This document shows positions 1-10,963 of a stretch of 64,000 bases of DNA, piece after piece (the stretch's first letter is position 1; every line of letters begins with the position of its first letter). The stretch comes from Mesorhizobium sp. M1D.F.Ca.ET.043.01.1.1 (GTDB lineage: Bacteria; Pseudomonadota; Alphaproteobacteria; Rhizobiales; Rhizobiaceae): NCBI RefSeq assembly GCF_003952385.1, contig NZ_CP034444.1, forward strand, positions 3,658,001-3,722,000, given 5' to 3'. The position numbers were made by a program, and so were the translations under genes. Below the pieces are notes generated by a model. That model was given only the letters and a program-made list of their open reading frames with translations, did no database searches and had not been told where the DNA came from.

Positions 1-1
1 G

Positions 2-301
2 TCGGGCGGCAACCAGCAGAAGGCGCTGTTTGCCCGCGCACTCGGCTCCGACGCCGAGATCGTGCTGATGGACGATCCGATGCGCGGCGTCGACATCGGC
101 ACCAAGCTCGAAGTCTACGACCTCGTTCGCGAGGAGGCCGCCAAGGGGCGCACCTTCCTCTGGTACACCACCGAGACCGAGGAGCTCGACAATTGCGACC
201 ATGTCTATGTCTTCAAGAACGGCCGGATCGTGGCCAATCTCGGCCGTGACGAGCTGACGGAGGAGAAGATCATCCAGTCCTCGTTCGGCGATGCGGCCTG
301 A
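2..301 (+). CDS. Sugar-type ABC transporter ATPase, C-terminal fragment
   Basis: The window opens inside this gene; only the last 99 residues are present. The reading frame begins with the ABC signature SGGNQQK and continues into a Walker B-like segment, VLMDDPMRGVDIG, followed by the D-loop. This arrangement is that of the second nucleotide-binding domain of RbsA/XylG-type double ATPases, which energise uptake of monosaccharides or related compounds from the cytoplasmic face. The residue after the Walker B aspartate is Asp where active domains have Glu, and the usual switch segment reads LWYTTETEEL, so this half may hydrolyse ATP poorly. The stop codon overlaps the next permease by 11 bases, so the genes form one operon. 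Substrate cannot be told. Confidence 0.88.
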   Translation, partial: SGGNQQKALFARALGSDAEIVLMDDPMRGVDIGTKLEVYDLVREEAAKGRTFLWYTTETEELDNCDHVYVFKNGRIVANLGRDELTEEKIIQSSFGDAA

Positions 302-1280
302 GATGACGGCGATCGCTCCCGGCACGCTTCCGAAATCCTCGCCGCGCGGCAGTGCGGCCCGGGCGCGCATGCTGCGCGGTCTTTTGCCGGCGCTGTCACT
401 GGCGCTGGTGCTGTTCGCCATTGCCTGGCTCAACCCGCGCGCCATCAGCTATTTCGGCTTCAACCTGATGCTCAACCTGGCGATCCCGATCGCGCTGGCG
501 ACGATCGCGCAGATGTTCGTCATCGCCGGCAACGAGCTCGACCTGTCGATCGGCACCTTCGTCGGCTTCGTCGGCTGCGTCACCGCCACCTGGCTGCGCG
601 ACGCGCCGCTCATCGGCATTGTCGTCCTTTTCGGCGCGATCGGCGTCTACGCGCTGCTCGGCGCGCTGATCCATCTGCGCAACCTGCCCTCGATCGTGGT
701 GACGCTCGGCATGAGCTTCGTCTGGCAGGGGCTGGCCATCCTCATCCTGCCCAAACCCGGCGGCAAGGCGCCGGACTGGCTCTTGGCGCTGATGTCCTTC
801 AAGCCGCCCTACATTCCGTTCCCGATCCTTGCCGCGCTGCTCATCGCCGCGGTCGTGCATTTCGGCCTGATGCGCACCTCCTACGGCGTGATCCTGCGCG
901 GCTCCGGCGGCAACGCCGCGGCGCTCAGGCGCGCCGGCTGGTCGCTGCTCCGAACCAAGATCGTGCTGTTCGCGCTGACCGGCCTTTTCGGCGTGCTCTC
1001 CGGCATGGCGCTGATCGGCATCACCACCTCAGCCGACGCCAATATAGGCAACGGCTATACGCTGCTGTCGATCGCCGGCGTCATCCTCGGCGGCGGCGAG
1101 TTCGTCGGCGGCCGGGTGTCGCCGGTCGGCGCGGTCATCGGCGCGCTGACGCTGGCGTTGGCCGCCTCGCCGCTCTTGACCTTCATGCACATCCCGCCCG
1201 ACTGGCAGGTGGCCGCCAACGGCGCGATCCTGATCATCGTGCTGGCGGCGCGGGTGCTGATCAGCCGCAGGGAGCGGTGA
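291..1280 (+). CDS. Sugar-type ABC transporter permease (RbsC-like)
   Basis: A 329-residue inner-membrane protein with many hydrophobic segments, of the BPD_transp_2 family (RbsC, XylH, AraH), which forms half of the substrate channel. The motif GNELDLSIGTFVGFVG near residue 80 and GVILGGGEFVGGRVSPVGAV near residue 265 are typical of the family. The start at 291 overlaps the ATPase gene; an in-frame ATG at 303 is an alternative. The gene overlaps the following permease by four bases (GTGA), so the two permeases are probably translated together and form a heterodimer. No binding protein is visible; it should lie upstream of the window. Confidence 0.9.
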   Translation: MRPEMTAIAPGTLPKSSPRGSAARARMLRGLLPALSLALVLFAIAWLNPRAISYFGFNLMLNLAIPIALATIAQMFVIAGNELDLSIGTFVGFVGCVTATWLRDAPLIGIVVLFGAIGVYALLGALIHLRNLPSIVVTLGMSFVWQGLAILILPKPGGKAPDWLLALMSFKPPYIPFPILAALLIAAVVHFGLMRTSYGVILRGSGGNAAALRRAGWSLLRTKIVLFALTGLFGVLSGMALIGITTSADANIGNGYTLLSIAGVILGGGEFVGGRVSPVGAVIGALTLALAASPLLTFMHIPPDWQVAANGAILIIVLAARVLISRRER

Positions 1281-2230
1281 AAATGACCTCCGTGCGGATG
1301 CTGCTCGAGAAACCCTGGATCTGGTCCTTCGTCGGCGCGCTCGTGGTGTGGGCGGCGACGGTTGCCTTCACCGGCGGCTACGGTGCCGGCGGCATGGTCA
1401 CGGCGGCGCTCTCGCTGGCAGTCTTCACCGTCATCGTCGGCGTCGGCCAGATGTTCGTCATCACGCTGGGGCCCGGCAACGTCGACCTGTCGCTGCCGGC
1501 CAACATAGGGCTCGCCAGCGCCGTGGCGATGAAGGTGATGGGCGGCAGCGATTCCATGATCGTCGTCGGGCTGCTCGCCGCGCTCGCCTGCGGCGCGGCC
1601 ATCGGCGCCATCAACTACCTGCTGATCTGGGCGCTGCGCATCCCGCCGATCATCGCGACGCTGTCGGCAAGCTTCATCATCCAGTCGGTCGACATCAGCT
1701 ATGGCCGCGGCCTGCAGATCAAGCCGCCGCCGGGCTTCGCCGATTTCACCAACTGGCAGGTTCTCGGCATCCCGGTGCTGGCGATGCTGACGGTTGTCTT
1801 CACGATCGGTGCAGCCTTGGCGTTGCAGCGCATGATCTATGGCCGCTCGGTGCTGGCGATCGGCCAGAACATCCGCGCCGCCTGGCTCGCCGGCGTCAAT
1901 GTCGGCCGCGTCCGCTTCCTCACCTACACGCTGTGCGGGGCGCTGGGCGGCATCGACGGCGCGCTGCTCGCCGGCTATTTCCGCGGCGCCAATGTCGATA
2001 TCGGCAACGAATATCTGCTCGCCTCGATCGCGGTCGTCGTCATAGGCGGCACCTCGGTCGCCGGCGGCAAGGCCAATGTGCCCGGCGTCTGGGGCGCCGG
2101 CCTGTTCCTCGTGCTGCTCCTTACCATGCTCAACACCTTCGGCGTCAGCGCCGGCGTGCGGCTGGTGCTGACCGGGCTGATCATCGTCGGGGTGATCACC
2201 GCGGCGGGTGGGGAAAAGGCCGTGCGCTAG
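1277..2230 (+). CDS. Sugar-type ABC transporter permease (RbsC-like)
   Basis: A 317-residue membrane protein of the same BPD_transp_2 family as its upstream neighbour, with LGPGNVDLSLPANIGLASAV near residue 70 and VVVIGGTSVAGGKANVPGV near residue 255. The GTG start at 1277 lies within the stop of the preceding permease (GTGA overlap); ATG 1283 is an alternative. Together with the two upstream genes it makes an ATPase plus two-permease importer. The end of this gene is the end of the operon: a 193-base gap and a separate metabolic gene follow. The substrate is unknown; a sugar, polyol or nucleoside would fit the family. Confidence 0.9.
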   Translation: MKMTSVRMLLEKPWIWSFVGALVVWAATVAFTGGYGAGGMVTAALSLAVFTVIVGVGQMFVITLGPGNVDLSLPANIGLASAVAMKVMGGSDSMIVVGLLAALACGAAIGAINYLLIWALRIPPIIATLSASFIIQSVDISYGRGLQIKPPPGFADFTNWQVLGIPVLAMLTVVFTIGAALALQRMIYGRSVLAIGQNIRAAWLAGVNVGRVRFLTYTLCGALGGIDGALLAGYFRGANVDIGNEYLLASIAVVVIGGTSVAGGKANVPGVWGAGLFLVLLLTMLNTFGVSAGVRLVLTGLIIVGVITAAGGEKAVR

Positions 2231-2389
2231 TCGTAGCGGCGCAGGGCTGCGAGAGGCCGGCGGGACAGCGTTTCCGTTTTTGCGCATTTGGGCCGGAAAG
2301 TCGTTCCAGCGCACCGCCGCCCCACCTTCGCCGACAATCATTGTGCCAGCGCCGGATCGGGTTCCCATTCGCGACGCAGCCGAGTAAAC

Positions 2390-2417
2390 CCTCCCGGTCG
2401 CAGCCGGTCTCGGGAGG
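2390..2417 (+). promoter_or_regulatory. Stem-loop that buries the ribosome binding site of the next gene
   Basis: The 7-base arm CCTCCCG (2390-2396) is the exact complement of CGGGAGG (2411-2417), with a 14-base loop. The second arm contains the Shine-Dalgarno sequence of the TTG-started gene at 2424. The pairing is directly visible. A role in limiting translation is inference only. Confidence 0.4.
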
Positions 2418-2423
2418 TCCCGC

Positions 2424-4499
<2,076 letters not shown>

Positions 4500-4500
4500 C

Positions 4501-4696
4501 TTCGTCATTCCAGGGCGAAGCGAAGCGCAGACCCTGGAATCCATGCCGTTCCATCAAACGAAGAATCCAACGGTCCAGAACAAGCGATGGCACAGCCGTC
4601 TATCGTTCTGCACCGTCGCCGTTTTCGGACGTCACGGCATGGATTCTATGGTCTGCGCGCGTCGCTTCGCTCCTTGCTCCGCCATAGAATGACGAA
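4501..4696. repeat. Long imperfect inverted repeat, intergenic
   Basis: The left arm begins TTCGTCATTC and ends CCATGCCGT (4501-4549). The right arm (4634-4696) reads back the same sequence with several substitutions and small insertions, ending GAATGACGAA. The gap 4500-4830 otherwise holds only the leader of the next gene. The arms differ from those of the other long repeats in this window. Such elements are common in rhizobial intergenic DNA and could fold as a large hairpin at the mRNA end. Confidence 0.7.
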
Positions 4697-4830
4697 GAAG
4701 AGGATCGCCCTATATGCTCGCCATCAAATTTGACCATGTGGACAAAACTCAGACACCGTTCCATAGTCCAGCGTCTGACATTCCTGAGAACGGCCGGCTC
4801 GACACGGCTGTCAACCAGAGGGGCACTTCC

Positions 4831-5856
4831 ATGAAAGACGATCATAGCAAAATGCAGCGTGCCGGCCTGTCGCGGCGCAACGTGCTGGAACTTGGCGCGC
4901 TCGGCCTCGCGGCAGCCGTGTTGCCCGGCGCGGCTTTCGCCAAGGACAAGAAGCTGAAGGTGGCGGCGATCTTCGCCACGCCGATCGAGGAGCCGTGGGA
5001 CAACCAGATCCATGTCGCCCTGCAAAAGGCCGAGAAGGAACTCGGCATCGAATACAAATGGTCGGAAAAGGTGCAGACCGCCGACTTCAGCCGTGTCATG
5101 CGCGAATATGCCCAGGGCGGCTACCAGCTGGTGCTGGGCGACGCCTTCGCCGCCGAGCGCGAATCCCGAAAGACCGCCAAGCAGTTCCCGAAGACGGCCT
5201 GGCTGTTCGGCTCCGGCGCCGGCCCGGCCGAACCCAATTTCGGCGTCTTCGACAACTGGATCCATGAGCCGGCCTACCTCTCCGGGCTGATCGCCGGCAA
5301 GATGTCCAAGTCGGGCACCGTGGGCGCTGTCGCGGCGATGGGCATTCCGGAGGTGAACCGGCTGGTCAACGCCTTCTTTGCCGGCGCCAAGGAGGTCAAT
5401 CCGAACATCAAAAGGAAGGTCGCCTTCATCGGCTCCTTCTTCGATCCGCCGAAGGCCAAGGAAGCGGCGGTGGCGCAGATCGATGCCGGCGTCGACGTCA
5501 TCTATGCCGAGCGCTTCGGCGTCATCGAGGCGGCGGTGGAAAAGAAGATCTACGCCATCTCCAACATGTCCGACCAGTCGAGCCTCGGCCCGGACACGGT
5601 CATCACCGGCCCGGTCTGGAACATGTATCCGACGGTCGAGCAGGCGATCAAGCTGGTCAAGGCCGGCGTCTTCACCGCGCAGGACTATGGCGACTTCTCG
5701 CGCATGGGCAAGGGCGGCTCGTATCTGGCGCCCTACCACAAGTTCGACAAGACGCTGCCGGCCGAGGTCAAGGATCTGGTCGAGAAGAAGAAGGCCGAGA
5801 TTCTGGAAGGCAATTTCCGCGTCGACGTCGACGAGAACACGCCGGTTTCGGATTGA
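4831..5856 (+). CDS. BMP-family ABC transporter substrate-binding protein
   Basis: A 341-residue periplasmic binding protein of the Bmp/PnrA/Med family, which captures nucleosides or other small ligands for an ABC importer. The N-terminus has a twin-arginine signal: SRRNVLELGALGL followed by a hydrophobic run and a cleavage site after GAAFA. The mature part starts KLKVAAIFATP and contains the family region GSGAGPAEPNFGVFDNWIHE. ATG 4831 follows AGAGGGG at a good distance; upstream in-frame codons fall in repeat DNA and are not favoured. The genes at 6028, 7539 and 8591 supply the matching ATPase and permeases. The ligand is not determinable from sequence; purine nucleosides are the best-known ligands of the family. 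Confidence 0.9.
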   Translation: MKDDHSKMQRAGLSRRNVLELGALGLAAAVLPGAAFAKDKKLKVAAIFATPIEEPWDNQIHVALQKAEKELGIEYKWSEKVQTADFSRVMREYAQGGYQLVLGDAFAAERESRKTAKQFPKTAWLFGSGAGPAEPNFGVFDNWIHEPAYLSGLIAGKMSKSGTVGAVAAMGIPEVNRLVNAFFAGAKEVNPNIKRKVAFIGSFFDPPKAKEAAVAQIDAGVDVIYAERFGVIEAAVEKKIYAISNMSDQSSLGPDTVITGPVWNMYPTVEQAIKLVKAGVFTAQDYGDFSRMGKGGSYLAPYHKFDKTLPAEVKDLVEKKKAEILEGNFRVDVDENTPVSD

Positions 5857-5857
5857 T

Positions 5858-5998
5858 CTTTACCTCCCCCTTGTGGGGAGGGTCGATCCGCGAAGCGGAG
5901 CGGGGTGGGGGCGTTCGGCGCCGCACCCCCGCCCCGTCTCACAATCTCCGCTTCGCCGCGATCGTGAGCCGACCCTCCCCACAAGGGGGAGGGTAAAG
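5858..5998. repeat. Large palindromic repeat element (family A)
   Basis: A 28-base left arm (5858-5885, CTTTACCTCCCCCTTGTGGG...) is mirrored almost perfectly by 5970-5998, with one extra G. Inside it is a second nested inverted repeat (GCGAAGCGGAGCGGGG against CCCCGTC...CCGCTTCGCCGCG). It separates the binding-protein gene from the rest of its ABC operon. It resembles rhizobial intergenic mosaic elements, and the element at 56001-56113 belongs to the same family. Confidence 0.85.
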
Positions 5999-6027
5999 AA
6001 TCGCGCCATTCTCGCCAGGATTCGCCC

Positions 6028-7539
6028 TTGTCCGCCCCACTCATCGAAATGCGCGGCATCACCAAGAGCTTCGGCGCCGTCAGGGCGAACGAGGCGGTCG
6101 ATCTCAGCGTCGCGCCCGGCGAGATACTCGGCCTGCTCGGCGAGAACGGCGCCGGCAAGACAACGCTGATGAACGTGCTGTTCGGCGCCTATGCGCCGGA
6201 TGCCGGCGAGATCCTGGTCGAGGGCAGGCCGGTCGCCATCCGCGATTCGGCCGATGCCTTGGCCGCCGGCATCGGCATGGTGCACCAGCATTTCCATCTG
6301 GCGCCGCGGCTGACGGTGCTGGAAAACCTTTTGATCGGCATTGCCGGCAAATCCGGCCGCATCGACCGTGCCGGCGGGCTGGCGCGGCTGAAGGAGATCG
6401 GCAGCCGGCATGGCTTGAGCCTCGATCCCGACCTGCCGGTCTCGGCGCTGTCGGTCGGCGAGCAGCAGCGGCTGGAAATCATCAAGGCGCTGTTCCGCGG
6501 CGCGAAGCTGTTGATCCTCGACGAGCCGACGGCGGTGCTGGCACCGAGCGAGGTCGACGGCCTGTTCGCCGCGTTGCGCTCGATGGCGGGCCAGGGGCTC
6601 GGCATCATCTTCATCTCGCACAAGCTGAACGAAGTCAGGGCGCTCACGCATCGCTGCGTGGTACTCAGGCACGGCAAGGTCGCCGGCCGTGTCGACCATC
6701 CGGCAAGCACCACGTCGGCCGAGATGGCGAAGCTGATGTGCGGCCACGAAATCGTGCCGCCGACCAGGGAGGCTTCGACGCCCGGCGCTTCGGTGCTGAC
6801 GCTCGACGGCATTTCCACTTCCGGCCATGCCGGCACGCCGCTGCGCGACGTCTCGCTTTTCGTCCGCGCCGGCGAGATCCTGGGCATCGCCGGCGTTTCG
6901 GGCAACGGTCAACGCGCGCTCGCCGATGTGATCTCCGGCATGCTGCCGCCCAAGGCCGGCACGATGACGATAGCCGGCAAAACGGTCGCGCAATACTCGC
7001 CGCGCGAGCTGCAGGCGCTCGGGCTCGGCCGCATCCCGGAGGACCGGATGACGACCGGGCTGGTCACCAACCTGCCGCTGGCCGACTCCATGGTGTTGCC
7101 GCGCATCGGCACCGAAGCCTTCAGCCGCAAGGGACTGCTCGATCCCGCCGCGATCCGCGCCTTCACCGAGGCGCAGATCAAGGCCTACGACATACGCTGC
7201 CCCGGGCCGATGGTGCGCGCCGGCGCGCTGTCCGGCGGCAATCTGCAGAAGGCGCTTTTGGCGCGCGAGCTCGCCTTCGACCCGAAAGTGCTGATCGTCT
7301 CGCAGCCGACCCGCGGCCTCGACATCGGCGCTGCTCGTTTCATCCACGAAAAGTTCCTGGCCATGCGCGCGAAGGGCTGCGGCATCATCGTCATCGGCGA
7401 GGATCTCGAGGAACTGCTGATGCTCTGCGACCGCATCGCGGTGATGTATGAGGGCCGCATCGCCGGCACGCTGGTCGGCAGCGAGGCCACCGTCGCGAGG
7501 CTCGGCCTGATGATGACCGGCGCGGAGGGGCATGCCTGA
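6028..7539 (+). CDS. BMP-type ABC transporter double ATPase
   Basis: A 503-residue protein with two nucleotide-binding domains, energising the importer encoded around it. Domain 1 has a full Walker A (GENGAGKTT, 38-46), signature LSVGEQQRLEI and Walker B LLILDEPTAVL. Domain 2 keeps signature LSGGNLQKALLAREL, but its Walker A is degenerate (GVSGNGQRAL) and its Walker B reads VLIVSQPTRGLDIG, lacking the acidic pair. This asymmetry is usual in the BMP-type ATPases. TTG 6028 follows AGGA by seven bases; ATG 6049 would cut into the first strand of the fold. Its stop shares a base with the start of the next permease (TGATG). Confidence 0.92.
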   Translation: MSAPLIEMRGITKSFGAVRANEAVDLSVAPGEILGLLGENGAGKTTLMNVLFGAYAPDAGEILVEGRPVAIRDSADALAAGIGMVHQHFHLAPRLTVLENLLIGIAGKSGRIDRAGGLARLKEIGSRHGLSLDPDLPVSALSVGEQQRLEIIKALFRGAKLLILDEPTAVLAPSEVDGLFAALRSMAGQGLGIIFISHKLNEVRALTHRCVVLRHGKVAGRVDHPASTTSAEMAKLMCGHEIVPPTREASTPGASVLTLDGISTSGHAGTPLRDVSLFVRAGEILGIAGVSGNGQRALADVISGMLPPKAGTMTIAGKTVAQYSPRELQALGLGRIPEDRMTTGLVTNLPLADSMVLPRIGTEAFSRKGLLDPAAIRAFTEAQIKAYDIRCPGPMVRAGALSGGNLQKALLARELAFDPKVLIVSQPTRGLDIGAARFIHEKFLAMRAKGCGIIVIGEDLEELLMLCDRIAVMYEGRIAGTLVGSEATVARLGLMMTGAEGHA

Positions 7540-8594
7540 TGTTTCGCCTCGAAGCCCGCAGCTCGACGCCCGCCTGGTTCAATCTTGCGCTGCCGCTCAT
7601 CGCGATTGCCGTCACGCTGGTGTTGTGCAGCGGCCTTATCGCGGTGGCCGGCGCCGGCGTGCTCGAGGCCTATGGCGTGATGCTGTCGGCCTCGCTCGGC
7701 GACAGCTACGCCATCACCGAGACGCTGGTGCGCGCCGCGCCGATGATCTTCACCGGCCTGGCTGTGGCAATCGCCTTCCGCGCAAAATTCTGGAACATCG
7801 GCGCCGAGGGCCAGTTGCTGGCCGGCGCGGTCGCGGGCTGCGCCGTCGGCGCGATCCCGATGCCCGGATACCTCGCGATGCTGCTGATGGCGCTGGCGGG
7901 TGCGGCGGCCGGCGCGATCGTGGCGCTGGTGCCGGCGACGCTGCGCGTGAAGTTCAAGGTCGACGACGTGGTGAGCTCGCTGCTCCTCAACTCGGTCATC
8001 TATTACGCGCTGATGGCGCTGATCGAAGGGCCGTGGAAGGATAGCTTCAGCGGCTATCCCATCTCGCCGCCGATCGAGGATTCGGCCAATTTCCCGGTGC
8101 TGCTCGAAGGCACGCGGCTGCATCTCGGCGTCATCGTGGCGCTGATCGCGGCGCCGCTTTGCTGGTTCCTGATCGCGCGCACAACGCTCGGCTTCCGGAT
8201 CCGCGTCACCGGCGAGAATCCGGAAGCCGCGCGCTATGGCGGCATCAATGTGAAGCGCGTTCTGCTGTCCACCGCACTGCTTTCCGGCGCGCTGGCTGGG
8301 CTCGCCGGTGTCGGCGAGGTCGGCGGGGTGCACTTCCAGGTGATGAGCGACATCTCGCCCGGCTACGGCTATTCCGGCATCGTCGTCGCCATGCTCGCCC
8401 GGCTCAACCCGCTCGGCGTGGTGCCGGCGGCGATCTTCCTTGCCGCGGTCATGACCGGCGCCGAGGCGATGTCGCGCGCGACCGGCGTGCCGGCTTTCCT
8501 GAGCGACGTCATCCAGGGCACGGCGCTGCTTGCCATGCTGGTGGCGCTGCTCTTCACCGCCTACCGCATCCGCCGCGTGGGAGCATCCGCATGA
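7539..8594 (+). CDS. BMP-type ABC transporter permease
   Basis: A 351-residue multi-spanning membrane protein of the BPD_transp_2 family, in the branch paired with Bmp binding proteins (YufP type). The family pattern FWNIGAEGQLLAGAVAG near residue 87 and RVTGENPEAARYGGINVKR near residue 225 are clear. It starts with ATG overlapping the ATPase stop by one base and ends with a four-base ATGA overlap with the second permease, so the ATPase and both permeases are one translationally coupled unit. It forms half of the transmembrane channel. Confidence 0.92.
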   Translation: MFRLEARSSTPAWFNLALPLIAIAVTLVLCSGLIAVAGAGVLEAYGVMLSASLGDSYAITETLVRAAPMIFTGLAVAIAFRAKFWNIGAEGQLLAGAVAGCAVGAIPMPGYLAMLLMALAGAAAGAIVALVPATLRVKFKVDDVVSSLLLNSVIYYALMALIEGPWKDSFSGYPISPPIEDSANFPVLLEGTRLHLGVIVALIAAPLCWFLIARTTLGFRIRVTGENPEAARYGGINVKRVLLSTALLSGALAGLAGVGEVGGVHFQVMSDISPGYGYSGIVVAMLARLNPLGVVPAAIFLAAVMTGAEAMSRATGVPAFLSDVIQGTALLAMLVALLFTAYRIRRVGASA

Positions 8595-9535
8595 GCGCGG
8601 TGTTCGAGCAGATTTTTCAGGTCGGCTTCCTCGCCGCCATCATCCGCATCGCCACGCCGCTCGCCTTCGCCACGCTCGGCGAAATGTTTTCCGAGCGCGC
8701 CGGCGTGCTCAATCTCGGCATCGAAGGCATCATGCTGTTGTCGGCCATGGCCGGCTTCACCGCCGCGAGCCTTAGCGGAAGCCTGTGGCTGGGAGTGCTG
8801 GTGGCCGTGCTGGTTGGCGCGCTGATGGGCGCGGTGCATGCGCTGTTCACGGTGGCATTGGGCCTGAGCCAGCATGTCTGCGGCATCGGCGTGACGCTGT
8901 TGTCATCCGGCCTCGCCTACTTCCTCTACCGGCTGATCTTCGGCCAGCAGTCGGTGCCGCCGAGCATCAAGGGGTTTCAGCCCGCGCCGGTCGCGTTGCT
9001 CTCCGATATCCCGATCGTGGGGCCGGCGGTGTTCAACCAGTTCACGCTGGTCTATCTGGCGATCATCGCGGTCCCGCTCGCCGCCTTCGTGCTCTACCGC
9101 ACGCCATGGGGGCTCTCGGTGCGCATGGTCGGCGAGAACCCGCGCGCCGCGGATTCCGCCGGCGTCAGCGTGATCGCCACCCGCTTCCAGGCGGTGATCC
9201 TCGGCGGCGCGCTGATGGGGCTTGCCGGCGCGTTCCTCGCCATGGCGCAGTTCAACGCCTTCACCTTCGGTGTCGTGTCGGGTCGCGGCTGGGTGGCGAT
9301 CGCGCTGGTCGTGTTCGGCCGCTGGGATCCGTGGCGGTCGGCGGGGGCGGCGCTGCTGTTCGCCTTTGTCGACGCGCTTCAGCTCAGGATGCAGGCCAGC
9401 GGGCTCGGGCACATCCCTTACGAAGCGTTCCTGATGCTGCCTTTCATCTTCACCATCGTTGCCATGGCCTTCATGTCGCGCAACGCGGTGGCACCGTCGG
9501 CGCTGCTGAAGCCGTTCCGACGGGAGGAGCGGTAA
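8591..9535 (+). CDS. BMP-type ABC transporter permease
   Basis: A 314-residue membrane protein, the second channel subunit (YufQ type). Family motifs are ERAGVLNLGIEGIMLLSAMA near residue 36 and RMVGENPRAADSAGVSV near residue 178. The ATG at 8591 overlaps the stop of the first permease (ATGA); a longer reading frame upstream is only a shadow of that gene. It is the last gene of the operon. 56 bases separate its end from the convergent short-chain dehydrogenase. Confidence 0.92.
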   Translation: MSAVFEQIFQVGFLAAIIRIATPLAFATLGEMFSERAGVLNLGIEGIMLLSAMAGFTAASLSGSLWLGVLVAVLVGALMGAVHALFTVALGLSQHVCGIGVTLLSSGLAYFLYRLIFGQQSVPPSIKGFQPAPVALLSDIPIVGPAVFNQFTLVYLAIIAVPLAAFVLYRTPWGLSVRMVGENPRAADSAGVSVIATRFQAVILGGALMGLAGAFLAMAQFNAFTFGVVSGRGWVAIALVVFGRWDPWRSAGAALLFAFVDALQLRMQASGLGHIPYEAFLMLPFIFTIVAMAFMSRNAVAPSALLKPFRREER

Positions 9536-9591
9536 CCAGGCTTGGTTTTCTCTCCGCGCCTTCGTGGGCCTTCGTAGCGGTGAGGAAGGCC

Positions 9592-10359
9592 TCACATCGC
9601 GGTGAAGCCATTATCCACGAACAGCTGCGCACCGTTGACGAAGCTCGATTCGTCGCTGACCAGGAACAGTGCGGCCTTCGCCACCTCCTCCGGCTCGCCG
9701 ATGCGGCCCTGCTGCGCGGCCATGGTCGCATCCGAGACGTCGATGCCGAGCTTGCCGAGATCGGCCACTTCGCGCAGCCCGTGCGGCGTGCGGATGAAGC
9801 CGGGGCAGACGGCATTGCAGCGGATGTTGCGGTCGCGGAATTCGACCGCGATGGCGCGCGCGAACATGTGGCAGGCGCCCTTGGTGGTGTCGTAGAGCAC
9901 TTCGTTCGGCGTCGCCGCCACCGCCGAGATCGACGAGGTGCAGACGATCGAGCCGCCGCCGGCGGCGATCATGCCGGGCAGCACGGCGCGCGTCATCAGG
10001 AACATCGAGCGCACGTTGACGGCGTGCAGCCAGTCCCATTCCTTGAGCGTCGTCTCCAGGAACGGTTTGATGACGATGGTGCCGGCGTGGTTGAACAGCA
10101 CGGTCACCGGCCCGAATTTTTCCGCCGCCGCCTTCGCCGCCGCTTCGACCTGCGCCTCGTCCGAAACATCGGCGACGAAATGCTCCGCGACGTGGCCGCG
10201 CGCCCGGATCGCCGCGGCGGTCTTGCCGGCCGCCTCGCCGTTGCGGTCGATGATCGCAACCTTTGCGCCTTCGGCGGCAAACAGCTCGGAAGCCGCTCCG
10301 CCCATGCCCGTCGCGCCGCCCGAGATGATGACGACCTTGTCCGCCAGCCTTCCACCCAT
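9592..10359 (-). CDS. Short-chain dehydrogenase/reductase (SDR)
   Basis: A 255-residue classical SDR, a cytoplasmic NAD(P)-dependent oxidoreductase acting on an alcohol or ketone. The nucleotide-binding loop reads ISGGATGMGGAASELF (8 onward) followed by IIDRN, suggesting NAD preference. The active site shows the Ser in TSSISAV and the YxxxK motif as YDTTK, and the NHAG segment is present. It converges on the BMP ABC operon, so a link to the imported substrate is possible but not shown. Its own promoter lies in the gap that starts at 10360. Confidence 0.88.
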   Translation of the reverse strand: MGGRLADKVVIISGGATGMGGAASELFAAEGAKVAIIDRNGEAAGKTAAAIRARGHVAEHFVADVSDEAQVEAAAKAAAEKFGPVTVLFNHAGTIVIKPFLETTLKEWDWLHAVNVRSMFLMTRAVLPGMIAAGGGSIVCTSSISAVAATPNEVLYDTTKGACHMFARAIAVEFRDRNIRCNAVCPGFIRTPHGLREVADLGKLGIDVSDATMAAQQGRIGEPEEVAKAALFLVSDESSFVNGAQLFVDNGFTAM

Positions 10360-10662
10360 GTCTTTCTCCGTCTTGTTCCGAGCGTTTTCGTTCGCTCGGA
10401 GCCGATGCTATCCTTGAGGCTCCGAATGGCCAAGCTTCTCGAATAAAGCGCTTTCGGCTTCGAAAGGCCGCTTCGACCGGGCGATCGCAGCTCAGCACAA
10501 GTTGGTGTCGCAATTTTTGACGACCGGAATCTCTTCTCCAGCATAGCAAGAAAAACCACCAACAGCCGGACTTTGAGAATCTCGTTCCAAAAACGCCGAG
10601 AAAATAGCAATCGACAAAGTCTACTAACTTTATAGATTAATGGCCGAGACGGAGGCTGGACC
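10360..10662. other. Divergent intergenic region, no gene seen
   Basis: About 300 bases between the starts of the SDR and of a small membrane-protein gene. It becomes AT-richer towards its right end (CTAACTTTATAGATTAATGG, ending near 10642), which suits a promoter for the rightward gene. I see no open frame with a ribosome site and no strong repeat. Confidence 0.4.
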
Positions 10663-10812
10663 ATGACCTACATGCAGAATGCTCAGCGCAAGGGCCAGAG
10701 GCTGACCGCCGATCAAGGCTGGAGGCCCGCCTATGGCGGCACCTTCGCCTATCTCGTTTTCGCGCTGGCCTTCGTGTTCACCGGCGCGGTGGTGCTCGGG
10801 ATCATCCCCTGA
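10663..10812 (+). CDS. Small single-pass membrane protein, 49 residues
   Basis: This short frame encodes 49 residues: a polar N-terminus (MTYMQNAQRKGQRLTADQGW), then one hydrophobic span of about 22 residues (FAYLVFALAFVFTGAVVLGI), then a stop after IIP. GGAGG at 10651-10655 lies seven bases before the ATG, a strong ribosome site, and an AT-rich likely promoter is just upstream. I do not recognise a family. It sits alone, about 150 bases before the LLM oxidoreductase gene. The start, ribosome site and transmembrane pattern make a real gene more likely than chance. Confidence 0.6.
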   Translation: MTYMQNAQRKGQRLTADQGWRPAYGGTFAYLVFALAFVFTGAVVLGIIP

Positions 10813-10963
10813 TCGGATCGGGACAAGGTCCCGCAAGACAAAAACCGGGTTGAGTGATTGGAGTTGAAACCGGCCGCGTGCCGGCGCGCCGTCGCGCGCC
10901 TGCGCATGAATTTCAATTCGAGGGTTTCGAAGCGGGGCGACCAACGTGATGGAGGCGATGGCA

